From Saccharomycopsis malanga (lineage: Eukaryota; Ascomycota; Saccharomycetes; Ascoideales; Saccharomycopsidaceae), in contig CP025322.1 in the NCBI GenBank assembly GCA_004014935.1, positions 1,302,001-1,366,000 of the forward strand: DNA of 64,000 nt, read 5' to 3'. A program made the translations under genes and the position numbers. Below are positions 41,888 to 53,200 of this stretch, piece by piece. The notes beneath the pieces were generated by a model, which saw nothing but the letters and a program-made list of their open reading frames with translations, ran no database searches and had not been told where the DNA came from. Each line of letters begins with the position of its first letter. The stretch's first letter is position 1.

Positions 41888-42670
41888 CTAATTAGCAGAA
41901 CTAATCCTACTTTTCAATTGTTCATTTGGAGGAAGTTCTCTCCATGGTGGCAAGACCCTTGGCAAGTTTTCTGGCAAAAGCTCTGGATAATTCTTCTCAA
42001 TTGCATCGGAAATACCTTCCCATAGCAATTGGTACGCTTTACCTGTGTAATGGATACCGTCGGACAAGAGTTCCTTCCAGTCACCCTTGTAGTTGGTGAA
42101 CTTGTCATATAATGAAACAAATGGCACGTTCAAATCCTTGGCAATCTCGGCAAGTTTATCGGAATAAATCTTGTTGTTTGCATTTGTTCTCACTCTACCA
42201 TGTTTGACTTCTTCTTCCGACAATCTTACACTCCATTTTTCGGCATCATGTAAACCAGGACCAATAAGGATCACTTTAATGTCTTTTTGCAATGCAGTTG
42301 TCACAAGGAACCGGATGTTCTCCTCAAAACAACTCAATTTCACCGCCTGTGGAGAATCACCCAATGTGGCATCGTTGGTGCCAAAATATATGGTTGAAAC
42401 CAACACTTTAGATCCTCCCTTTTCTTCATGTTCTAAAACAGCCGGATATATATGTCTGGCTTGCTCAGAATTGTAGCCTGCAAACCCTCTTGCTACAACA
42501 TCAAGTTTCCGGGCATAGGCATTGACTATCTTGCCTCCAAAGCAAAACTCAGGACTAGTTGCTGGTCCAGTGGTATAGACTGGAAATGGATTAAAACTGT
42601 ACTCAGTGATAGAGTCACCAAAAAGAAGAAACTTGTTTGGTGCTAGCTTGTAACTGATTGTCTCTCCCAT
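41888..42670 (-). CDS. IAH1: SGNH-family esterase, isoamyl acetate hydrolase type
   Basis: A 260-residue GDSL/SGNH hydrolase. The frame extends 12 codons further 5' but only from a TTG; the first ATG is at 42668-42670 (MGETISYKLAP). Block I has the nucleophile in LFGDSITEY. Block II Gly is in VARGFAGYNS, block III Asn in FGTNDATLGDS, and the catalytic Asp-His pair in LSDGIHYTGKAY. This set matches yeast Iah1 (238 residues), which hydrolyses acetate esters such as isoamyl acetate. The C-terminus is longer and proline-rich (LPRVLPPWRELPPNE). No signal peptide is present, so it is cytosolic. The substrate is inferred from the family. Confidence 0.88.
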   Translation of the reverse strand: MGETISYKLAPNKFLLFGDSITEYSFNPFPVYTTGPATSPEFCFGGKIVNAYARKLDVVARGFAGYNSEQARHIYPAVLEHEEKGGSKVLVSTIYFGTNDATLGDSPQAVKLSCFEENIRFLVTTALQKDIKVILIGPGLHDAEKWSVRLSEEEVKHGRVRTNANNKIYSDKLAEIAKDLNVPFVSLYDKFTNYKGDWKELLSDGIHYTGKAYQLLWEGISDAIEKNYPELLPENLPRVLPPWRELPPNEQLKSRISSAN

Positions 42671-43597
42671 CTTGTGAGTTATTGATGTCTTATTGTTTCT
42701 TGGCAATGGTTTGCAAATTGTATAGATATGGTTTATGTAGAGAAATAGTCTGGAACGGGCTAATAAATCGCGTTCTTATTTTTCTCATAAAATGAGGTGT
42801 ACAAGAACCAAATTCTTAATTGGGACTAGAATATAAAGTATTAATCTCAGTAGGGCTATAAATATGATAGTTCAGTAAGCGATATTAATATACAATATAC
42901 AATGTTCAAGTTCAAGTTTCTTTAGAAATCGTATATGCAATCATCCTTGGAAACACATCATTAGTATAGACAGAATACATGGATATTTCTTCGCCTTTCA
43001 TACAGAGCTTGAAAATATATTATTCTAAAAAATGTAATTTAACAAAAATACCAAAAGTGCTACCTATTTCAATCATATACAATACTGAAAGGGCAAACGG
43101 TGATAGAGTAGTAATCCGCATATATCTCTATTACAGCGCCAGGACAAGCATTGAATTCATCACCAGCGAAATCTTACAAAGTGCTTCACAATACCATAGA
43201 CAATAACACTAACCAACTTTCATGCCAAATTACAGCTTTCACAGTGAAAATATTGAATACATCTATTCAGGCTGGAAAGAAAAGAAGTAATTATTATCAT
43301 GTTGTTTCAATGAACTATGTAATAGTACTTGCACTTTGGAATAGTTATGTCCTTTGGTGAAAATAATCACCAAGACATTACAAATGATAATAACATAAGC
43401 TCTAAAGTGTATATTATAAATAGCCAAATGGCATATCAGTAGAGGCTCTCAAATACAATATAAACCAAAAGGAAACAAAACAAGAATGTAAATCTAAAAC
43501 TAGCAATATATGCTCTAAAAGATGTATGCAAGAAAGGGAAGCAACAAAAGAGATAAAAGAAAAAGCATAACAGCCATGTGTGAATATATACGAGCAA
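42671..43597. other. IAH1 upstream region
   Basis: 0.9 kb between two minus-strand genes. It is AT-rich with no coding frame of interest, no repeat and no clear regulatory motif. Confidence 0.5.
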
Positions 43598-44797
43598 CTA
43601 GGTAAAGTTATGAACAGGTTTAGCCAACTTGACGTCAGCATCAGGCAATAAGACATCATTTTCGCAGCTGACCAACATACAACTGGCCATAAAGGCGTAG
43701 AGTGCCATCCAGAGGTTCTCGATGGTGCTGGTGTAGAAATCGCCATAAGTTTCTAGCAATGAATCGTTGATGGCGTCTCCCAAGATGTTGTAAATGTCGT
43801 TGGAGCTATTGAACAATCTTTCGTGGACTCTGCCAAGCTTGAAAAAGAACTCTTTCATTGAGGCTAAGTCATCAATGTTGACAACCATCATACGGATGAT
43901 GGAAGCAAATGCTTTCTGAAGATGGGACACGGGTGGGAGGAGTTCACGAACCTCAGGAGACACGTTTTCGACATTGGCACACACAGAAATCCAGAATTTC
44001 TCAGACTGGAACGTGTAAGAGAAGGAAGGAGTGGTGTTGCCAACAGAGCCGTTTCTGAGAAGACCCAACTCGCTGTTAGCCTTTCTAGCAGCATACATGT
44101 CGTCCACCATTTGAGAGGTATCGATGACAGCTGAGTTGTCAGACCAGCACCATTTTATCAATTTGCTTTCGTACGGCGAGAACAGCAAGTCCAACTCTGT
44201 CATGAGTTGTTCTACAGACATAATATTACCGTTGTCGGTATCTTTGGTGTCAGAAGGAAATGTTTTGTAGCCTTCATGCTGAGGAGTGTAGGAGGCAGTA
44301 TAAGTTGTGGAGACAGAAAAGTCCTTCTCTTTGAGGTTGACTAAGGAAGCACTTGATGGTTCTGCGGGGAGTTTTGGCACCAAAGGGATTTCTGAGCTGC
44401 CTTTTTTGGCGTGGGACCTGAGAAAGGCATGTTTGAATCTGCTGTTGAAGTTTTCATTGTCGTGAGCACTTGTGCGGTCAGATTGGTTGGAGCTTGTGCT
44501 CACATGGTCATAGACGGTGGCAGAGGTCGAGGTGGACATGGAGATCAGATCATTATGCATAGTGTTGTTGCTGTGAGCCAACGAGAGCGTGTCAAAGGAC
44601 TTTTCATGGGTTTTAGTAGGAAAAATGTTGCTGCTGTCAAAACCTATCCGTGTTTTCCTGGCCGACAATTGGTCCTGATGATGATTTTTAGACGAATTCT
44701 TCTTATCTGACACGGCTTCATGGTGAGTTTTGCGCATCAATTTGGAAAATCTGTTACCATGATGTTCATTTTGATCAGTCTTTTTTTGTCGAAACAT
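43598..44797 (-). CDS. Globin-like protein with long disordered N-terminus (paralogue A)
   Basis: A 399-residue protein. Residues 1-200 are polar and Ser/His/Lys-rich with no fold visible. Residues 205-380 form a globin-like domain: LIKWCW (helix A), FWISVCANVENVSPEVRELL, then an E-helix region SIIRMMVVNIDDLASM. LGRVHERLF follows, whose His325 is at the proximal F8 position. Helices G and H come last (IYNILGDAINDSLLE, NLWMALYAFMASCML). A roughly 40-residue insert separates helices A and B. The expected distal E7 site does not look like His. The nearest known relative in kind is S. cerevisiae YNL234W, a haem-binding globin with long extensions. A sensor or signalling role is inference. The next gene upstream encodes a paralogue. 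Confidence 0.72.
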   Translation of the reverse strand: MFRQKKTDQNEHHGNRFSKLMRKTHHEAVSDKKNSSKNHHQDQLSARKTRIGFDSSNIFPTKTHEKSFDTLSLAHSNNTMHNDLISMSTSTSATVYDHVSTSSNQSDRTSAHDNENFNSRFKHAFLRSHAKKGSSEIPLVPKLPAEPSSASLVNLKEKDFSVSTTYTASYTPQHEGYKTFPSDTKDTDNGNIMSVEQLMTELDLLFSPYESKLIKWCWSDNSAVIDTSQMVDDMYAARKANSELGLLRNGSVGNTTPSFSYTFQSEKFWISVCANVENVSPEVRELLPPVSHLQKAFASIIRMMVVNIDDLASMKEFFFKLGRVHERLFNSSNDIYNILGDAINDSLLETYGDFYTSTIENLWMALYAFMASCMLVSCENDVLLPDADVKLAKPVHNFT

Positions 44798-45255
44798 TGT
44801 ATTTTTGTCTGTCTTCTGGAATATTTAGTGTCTTTAAACTGGTGATTTTCAATTTGGGTTTTCTGAAATTTTCAATGTTGCAGTAACAATCTATACAAAG
44901 TTAAATGGCCAGCATATATGAATATATCTGACTCTTTAAAGACATATATGAATGAAGATAACTGCGCCGAACAAAGTTGAGACTAACGACGGACCATAAA
45001 ATCTGATCGCGATCCGTGTCTAAGATTATGTAATGCGAATGCTCAGGGGTTTACAATGCAAATTTGAGAAATGTATTAAGGAATATAAAGTGTAAAAAAC
45101 AAAAAGTGTTGATATGTGGAGTGTAAAAAACAAAAAGCGTAGAAAACAATATTAAAAGCCAAAACCCCGATAAAAGACAGCTGGAGAAACAGAATGTCAT
45201 GTAAAAAAAAAGCAGTAAAAAACAAAAACAGAAGGAAGATTTCAATATTAAACCA
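44798..45255. other. Spacer between the two globin-like genes
   Basis: About 0.46 kb, AT-rich. The word GTGTAAAAAACAAAAAG recurs at about 45090 and 45121, a small local duplication. No gene is seen. Confidence 0.5.
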
Positions 45256-46341
45256 TCAGAGATATACAAATCTGTGGGTGCCTTGTTGTTGAGTGTTCAA
45301 CATTGATCTTTTTTTCGAAAGACTGGTTTTGGGATCGTTATTGTCAATGAGAATTCTTCCTGGGGTTTTATCAATTGTGCTGACAATTCCAACCAGAACG
45401 TCTTCTGGCATCACTGGATCAACAGAACAGCTTTCCACCATTGTATTGGAAATGTAGCAATAAAGTAGAATCCACACATGTTCCAATTCCGGACTGAAAT
45501 CGTCACCAAACTTGTCGTTCAAAGCCCGGATAATAGCAATTCCCAAGGTTTGAAAATAAGCTGGTTCAGCCCCAAACAAAATACCATGACGACGACCTAT
45601 ACTGCGCAAGTAATCGTTCATGACAGTCAAATCTCCCACATTGAGCACCGCCATTCTGATAATACCTGTGAAAAACACAGTTTGATGGTCTGGAGCAGGC
45701 AAGATCTTTTTGAGCTCTGGATCAATCAAATAAACATTGGAATAAATCTGGTTCCAGAACTGCGAAGACGCAAATGTTTCCGAAATGCTATTAATCTTCA
45801 CCTTGGTTTCCAACGGATTATTGTCTTTGTCCTTTGGCGTCATGATGTTTTCATTCCATGACCATTTCAAAAGCTTTATTTGAGCATCAGTAAACTTGAG
45901 AACCACATCTTCGCTACTGTGAAGAGTGAAAGACAGGTCTGAATCGTTGAATTCTTTGTTCACAACCACAGAAGAGCCCAAACTAGTGGTTTTTAACTGC
46001 TTTTTAGAAACAGCAGTTGGAGTTGACGAAGTCAACGAAGCAGTGGCTTCGTTTTTAACAGAACCAGTCGAGGTGCTGGTCACTGGAGTGGCAAGAAGAG
46101 AACTGTTTGAAGAGTCCTTAGCAGGCCCTTGTTGCAGCTGAGTATGATTGCTCTGATGCTGTTGCGGCTGCTGCTGTTTGCTATGTTCTTTGGAAGACGA
46201 ATGTTCTCCAGCATGCTCAGTAGAATTGGAAGACACTGAGGCGACTGACAAAGAAAAATTATCAGAATCTTTAAGAAAAGTAGTGTCTCTTCTAGAATTG
46301 CCTCTACTAGGCTTGAAAAGCTTGGTGAATCTTGAGGACAT
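45256..46341 (-). CDS. Globin-like protein with long disordered N-terminus (paralogue B)
   Basis: A 361-residue protein. The frame is open further 5' but starts there only with TTG; the first ATG (46339-46341) gives MSSRFTKLFKPSRGN, similar in style to paralogue A. Residues 1-145 are Ser/Gln-rich. The globin-like domain spans about 148-305: KLLKWSWNENI, FWNQIYSNVYLIDPELKKIL, TGIIRMAVLNVGDLTVM, IGRRHGILFG (His252 as proximal ligand) and HVWILLYCYISNTMVESC. Block order and key residues (KW.W, FW, IIRM.V.N..DL, GR.H..LF) match paralogue A, so this is a tandem duplication that has diverged deeply. The C-terminal 55 residues are extra. No hydrophobic anchor is present. Confidence 0.72.
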   Translation of the reverse strand: MSSRFTKLFKPSRGNSRRDTTFLKDSDNFSLSVASVSSNSTEHAGEHSSSKEHSKQQQPQQHQSNHTQLQQGPAKDSSNSSLLATPVTSTSTGSVKNEATASLTSSTPTAVSKKQLKTTSLGSSVVVNKEFNDSDLSFTLHSSEDVVLKFTDAQIKLLKWSWNENIMTPKDKDNNPLETKVKINSISETFASSQFWNQIYSNVYLIDPELKKILPAPDHQTVFFTGIIRMAVLNVGDLTVMNDYLRSIGRRHGILFGAEPAYFQTLGIAIIRALNDKFGDDFSPELEHVWILLYCYISNTMVESCSVDPVMPEDVLVGIVSTIDKTPGRILIDNNDPKTSLSKKRSMLNTQQQGTHRFVYL

Positions 46342-47214
46342 GTCAAAGAGCGTTGTCAACAGATGATGAGGATTGTTATCAACAGATTGATTGCTGTGAT
46401 AATGAATAGTAAGCAATAAAGTGTATTAGGCCAAAGAAAGAAACAAATGGTAAAAAAAGAAGAAAACAGCAAGACAATTGATGATATAGTCCGATTCTCA
46501 AAATCAGGGAAATTACAATGACAACTCGGGGCAATCTACGTATAATTAGTCTGAGCTGTCTAGTGCTGGCTTCAGATTTTAGAACCAGACTCTTTTTTTT
46601 TTTTTTTTACCTAATCTTCCTTTTTTTTTTCTTTTATTGCACAAATCTTATTTGCCATATTGCCTTTCTCTCTCGTTTACAGTGGCATGCTGCACATTGT
46701 CTCTACAAATACGTCCTGACAATTGCATCAGATAAGATCTGAAACCTGACTGATATTTGCAAAAAGTAAATGGGCTCGAATAGTTTTGCCAGACGAGATA
46801 GAAAGCGTGGATAATGGACTGGGCTTAGGCATGCCGCTACATACAGCTTGCATGGCTAATCTTCCGTATTGGGAAATTAAAATGCACATTATCTGTAGAA
46901 TGTCTGCAGTCGCATGCAGTGCTGAAACTTGTCCATGCAGCCAGTTTGGTGGATCAGCTGCGGCGGGTAACCTTCAGAAGATGAGGATCAAGATTAATGA
47001 ATATAACGTATTTACTATAATATAATAGAATACGGGATTGTATTGTATTGAGTTTGACAGGTTGAGATCGGAATAACCAATAGACGTTTGAATACCGTGT
47101 TTGTATTATTGAGGGGTTGTCTTGGATTGTTACTGCGGCCCTTTTAAATTGCTGGTTTTTGGTCGTCAAACATTCTCTGGTTTTCAAGTGTCAACTTCAC
47201 GTCATTGGTAGGCG
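46342..47214. promoter_or_regulatory. Divergent upstream region of globin-like B and CCH1
   Basis: 0.87 kb between divergent genes. It holds a long T run (46592-46608) and a GC-richer patch (46790-46980). GGGCTCGAA at about 46771 resembles the tail of the interspersed elements but does not continue like them. No gene is seen. Confidence 0.45.
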
Positions 47215-50200
47215 ATGTCCTCCAACTCAGAGCTGCACAGACAACAGGCTGCACAAACCGGTGCTACGGACGTGTTCCAGATACATCATGACAACAGTGA
47301 TCATGGATTTGGTGAAAACTCTAGCGTTTTGTCTGATGACGCGAGATCTTATGAAGACGTGAATCCGTTTGAGGAGTCCTTGACAAAGGTCCATGCCAAG
47401 TCGCCTGTATTTTCCAACCAAGAGCGGATTTCGTCGCTTCCGAAGCTCAATGTGCTGCTGTACCCAGACTCTCTGCCTGAGCGGTCACACGGCAAAGAAA
47501 AAATCTTGTCTGCGGCAAGTACCAGTTACGAGAACCCTCTCAGGTCTTTTGAAGACAATGAGGAGACGCAGTTCAACTATTTGAATGCGTATTCGCCGTA
47601 TTTTAGAAACAGTAGCACGTATGCGCAGTCGGAGCTTAGTTTTGACGACACAGAGTCCAGCGATGACAACGGCAAGTCCAAAGTGATGCCACCATCGCCG
47701 GTCAAGCTGAAGCTCTTGTCTGCGGCATCCTCTGTAAAGCGTAGCTCCAACCAGTTGGAACGTAAAAACTCTATTCTTATAGAGGCTCTTCAAGACGACG
47801 ACCTTCCGGCGTTGAAAGACGGCTTTAAAGAAGCTCTTGGTAGTAGAACATCAATGGGAATGTGGCTTCCTTTAGAGAAGCCGGCATCGGAGGACGCGGA
47901 CGCCACTCTGCTGTTGCCGCAGAAAAATATTGTAGTTCAGGACGAAGATAATGGCATTTATGACGAGCAGCCCAGAGGTGCCATCAAATTACAGAATCTT
48001 CCGCTTAACGTACCGAAAAACGATCCCAGCATCGAGTTGCTTTCCCCGAATTATCCGCAATTCCGGCGCAACTCAGCGGATTCGGAGTTTCACAGCACTC
48101 TTGAGGACGGACTAGGCCCCAACGCCAGTTCTCACAGCATCAATTCCGCAAACAGCGAGTTGAAACGTCACTTGACGCTGGCATTCCAGAAATTGTCGTC
48201 ACGTATTGTGCACGGCAGCGAGGCCGACGCCAACTTGAAACGGCTCTCACAGGTAAACAATTCGAATGTTTCAATACTAAACGACGAACACGGTGTCAGC
48301 GATTTATCGAAAACAGAAGAGCAAACCATTCCAGACGTCAAGGAGATCACAGAGGCCTCGCTGGAGTTGCCGTTTGTAAATCCCGGCTTGTTGTCCGAAA
48401 ACATTACGGCGCCCGAAAACGCGTACAATAACACAAAGCTCCCGGATATGGTGTCGAACGTAGATAACAAAGACGACCGTGTCCGTGTCCGTGTGCATGT
48501 CCAGGAGCCTCTGGAACTGTTCAGAGACACACATATTTACGACCGCGGCAGCAGTAATTATAATCGGAAGCTCGGGCTTTACGGCAAGTCGTTGAAACTC
48601 TTTGACCCTTACAACTCGTTTCGAGTCTCTTTAGCACGCATGTTGCAAGGCATCCCCGACGTGTTCTTTCTTGTAATTTACATTATCCACGGTGCTATTC
48701 TAGCATACCAGGAGTGGAACCCTCCGCTTACACATGGCTATTACTACTCGAAGCGATTTGACTGGGTTGATTTGTTAGTGTTAGTGACCAACGTAGTGTT
48801 CACGGTTGAAATTGTAGCAAAGATTATTAGCTATGGGTTTTATGACAACTCCAGCTTCTACGAAGAGTTTCATCTCGAACGTAAGGACTCTGCAGTTGAC
48901 AAGCTAATATCCAAAGTGTCTAGATGGATGCGGAAACCAGCAGCATTGCCGGAGACAGATCAGATGACCCTCAAACACAGTTTCACCATCAAACCAATGA
49001 TTGTGTTGACCAAATCAGAGCTCGACAACTTGAAAGACCCGTTTCTTCGCAACAATTGGAACGTCATCGATTTTGTATCGTGTATTGCATATTGGATGTC
49101 GCTTGTACTTTCGGTGAACAAGACAGATGCAAAACATAGCTTGTTCATATTCAGAGCCTTGGCATGCATTCGGATTTTCCGCCTTGCCCGGTTGACAGAA
49201 GGAACTTTCACCATTCTTCGATCGCTTGAACATGCCTTACCACAGCTTGCTAACATTTGTCTTTTCATGCTCTATTTCTGGGTCATCTTGTCTATTGCTG
49301 GTGTCCAAACATTCAAATCTTCGTTTCAGCGCCAATGTGTTTATAAGGATCCCAATAATGCCAATGACACCTTCATAAACACTGACGATTACCAGTTCTG
49401 TGGCGCATGGCTTGATCCACAGTCAGGAAAACCACAACCTTATCTCTACCAAGACGGACTGTCATCAGACTCTATCAAAGGTTACTTTTGCCCACGCCAT
49501 TCACAATGTATTGCTGGCCAGAACCCCTACGATGGAACTGTGAGCTTTGACAACATTTTCCATTCCATGGAGCTTGTCTATGTAGTCTTGTCCATGAACA
49601 CGTTCACAGACATCATGTATTATTCAATGGACGCCGAAAACATGGCCGCTGCCATCTTCTACATTGTGGCCATCTTCCTCATGTCCATCTGGTTGTTAAA
49701 CATCTTTGTTGCTGTCATTGTGTCGTCATTTAAAATCACATCTGAACTCGACCGCCCCAATACTGCCAAAAAACAAAGCAGTTTTTTTGACTTTCTCTTT
49801 GCTACCAAATTACGCAAACAGGGATTACCTTACAAAATCGCAGGACGTGTCGAACAATATCACCGTTTCGAGGTGTTCTGGGTCATCATAATTGCTGTAG
49901 ACACTATGAACCAAGCATTCCGCAAGGCAGATTCTTCGCCACGTTCAGAGTTGATTATCAACACCATTGAGTTGGTCATCACATATATACTTTTGTTGGA
50001 GATCTTGATGCGGTTTGTAGTGTTTCTTCCTTATTGGAGACATTTTTTCTGCTACAAACGGAACCAATTCGACCTTGTCTTGGCCGTGGTCACGTCCGTC
50101 ATCGTGGTTCCCAGCATGCGACGTCATCTTGGCCAGATTTATAACTGGCTCACCATTTTTCAGATACTCCGGTTCTACCGGGTGGTTGTGGCCGTCCGCT

Positions 50201-53200
50201 TTGTGCGAGACTTGTGGTTGAACGTCATTGGTAATTTCAAAACCATTGGCAATTTGACCTTGTTTTACTTTTTGCTTTTGTTTCTTTACAGTATTGTTAC
50301 AAGTGCATACTTTGAAGGATTCATCAGCCATGACGACATGCTTGAAAATGAGTACCAATTTGCTTTGAACACGTTGCCCAACACGTTTATTGCCCTTTAT
50401 GTGGTCACATCAACAGAGAATTGGACACAGGTCTTGTACACCATGCAGCAGAACGCCAAGACTCCCTGGGCCGGTGCAGTGGGGTCTATCATTATTATTG
50501 GGTGGTTTATCTTCTCCAACAGCATTATTTTGAATATTTTCATTGCTGTGATTGCAGAAAACTTGGAGGTTTCAGAACATGAGAAGAAAAAACAACAGGT
50601 TCGTGCATTTGTTCGTAACATGGTCAAGAGTCTTACGGCTGTGCCTGAAAAGAGTTTGTTGGAGAACGCTCGTGACAGGCTTAAGCGTCGCCGGCCTCGT
50701 GACAATAAGAGTAAGGCTCCGGTCTCAGAGTTGTTTGCGCTCTTGATGACAGGCACCATTGTAGACTCGTTTCTTGAGGACGAGAAGAAACAGTTGGAAT
50801 TGAAACAACAAGAGAAAAAAGTGTACCAGAATAGTTTTTGGTATAACAACCGTGTAGCTCTGAAAGCTCGTGCTGTAATTCAACGTTGCACCAATTTGGT
50901 AACAAAAAACCCATTTTACGCACGTCGTCAGGTGGATATCGAGGACAGCATCAACCCAAACGTGTTGGCCAAGAACATTTTGATGGAAGATAAGATCATG
51001 GCAGCACATCAGAGGCGGTATTTAGAAAATAATCCATCATTTAACACTGTGCTCTATATCTTTGCGCCGAAAAACAGACTTCGACGCTTCTGTCAGATGT
51101 TTGTGAGTCCAAGTGTCGGCGAACGTATTGACGGAAGACCGCCTGACAAGACTTTGCAAGAGATATTCAATGTAGTGATGCTTGTAGGAACTATAGGCAT
51201 TGTGGTGGTGGCATGCTATGCCACGCCGCTTTACACACATGCGCACAACATGTCCAACAAGATCTGGTATTGGACAGTGTATGCGGACTTGGCATTTGCC
51301 TTATTGTTTACGCTCGAGGCCGCAGTCAAGATTGTTGCTGACGGCTTGGTTTTCACGCCAAATGCCATGTTGCGCTCGTCTTGGAACGTCATCGACGGTT
51401 GTGTCTTGGTAACACTTTGGCTCAACTTGGTTTTCACGCTTGGAGGAAACGGTAGCCAGTCACGTATTGTTCGTGGGTTCAAAGCATTGCGGGCATTAAG
51501 ACTTTTGACTCTCAGCGACACGGCTAAAAAAACATTTCATCGTATCATTATTGCAGGCTTTGGAAAGATCCTTGGTGCTGCCGCGGTGTCATTTTGTTTA
51601 TTGTATCCATTCTCACTCTGGGGGTTGAACATTTTCAACGGTAGGCTTGGTGTATGTAACGACAACAGTTTAGATAAAGACCACTGTATTGGCGAGTATC
51701 AAAATAATGTGTTTGATTGGGACGTGGTGCTGCCTCGTAGCTACGAAAATCCATATCTTTACTTTGACAGCTTGCCACACTCCTTTTCTACGCTTTTCCA
51801 GATCTCTTCGCTTGAAGGCTGGGTGGATTTGTTAGGTTATGTCACACAAAGCACCGGAAAAGGAACAGTGGTCGCTCCCTACGCCCAACCACTCAACGCA
51901 GCTTTCTTGGTCATTTACATGTTCTTAGCCATCATCTTCATCTTGAACTTGTTTGTATCTGTCATTATCAGTAATTACGCACGTACTTCAGGAAGTGCCT
52001 ATTTGACAAACGAACAACGGTCTTGGAACGAGGTTCAAAAGTTGTTGAAGAAAGTAACTCCTACAAAACGACCAGCAAAGGAAGCATTGGGACCAGTCAA
52101 ATTATTCATCTACAACTTGGTCATTGAGAAAAACCGCACTTGGCAATTTATATACGATAGCTTTTTGTTTGTACAGTTGGTGATATTGCTAATGGAAACT
52201 GCAGACAATTCAAAAGCTGTACAAAACTTCCGTAACGCAATGTTTCTCATCAATGCTACTTTCTTCTTTGCCAACAGTTGTCTCAAACTGTTTGTGAAAG
52301 GCTTTAACTCGTTGTTATTCAAAAACAAATGGGATACTTTCCAGTTTCTAGTCTCAGGTCATTCGCTTGTTTTTCAAATCATCTTGATGAACACCTCGGC
52401 TTCTACAAACGTCATTCCTAACCTTGCCCGTGCATTTTCCTTATGTATTATTGTCTTTATTATCCAACGCAGCAACCGCTTAAGTTTATTGTTGAAATTT
52501 GCTTCTGCAAGTTTGCCCTCTTTGCTTTCCTTGCTTTACACTTGGTTCATATTGTTCATGGTTTATGCCATTGCTATGAACCAAATCTTCGGAATGACCA
52601 AAATTGGCGAAAACGGAAGCGGCAACTTAAATGTCCGTACCGTCACCAAATCCTTGATTGTCTTGTTCAAAATGAGTTTTGGTGAAGGCTGGAACTCCAT
52701 CATGAATGATTATTATGTCGCAGAACCATATTGTCTGACTACTCAAGGCTACAGCGATTGCGGTAACGTTGTTTACGCCCACATCTTGTTCATCAGCTGG
52801 AACGTCATCTCCATGTTCATCTTCCTCAACTTGTTTATTTCGTTGGTTGTAGAAAACTTTAGCTACGTGTACCATCGTACTGGACCCTGCTCGTTAATCA
52901 CTCGGCAGGAGATCCGTAAGTTCAAGCAAACCTGGATGAAATTCGATCCGGAAGGAACAGGTTTCATAGCAATTGAGGACTTTTACCAATTCTTACACAG
53001 TTTAAACGGTGTGCTTTCTTTTAAATTGTACGATGGTCGCTTGTCCATCAAAAACTTGAGCAAAGACTGGTTCACCAAAGTTTCCAACCTGGACCCATAC
53101 GATTTCTATATTGATTACAACGCCATGCAAAAAACTTTGAACTCCATTGACGTGAAAAAAGTCCGTCATCGTAAAGCACAGTTTGAACGTTTTGTTGAGG

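Noticed and set aside
46745-46785. Possible further copy of the interspersed element (CTGATATTTG...TGGGCTCGAA)
   Set aside because: The match to GAACTGATATGT...TGGGCTCGAAATATA needs an insertion and stops after GGGCTCGAA; no AT tail or exact flanking repeat is present.
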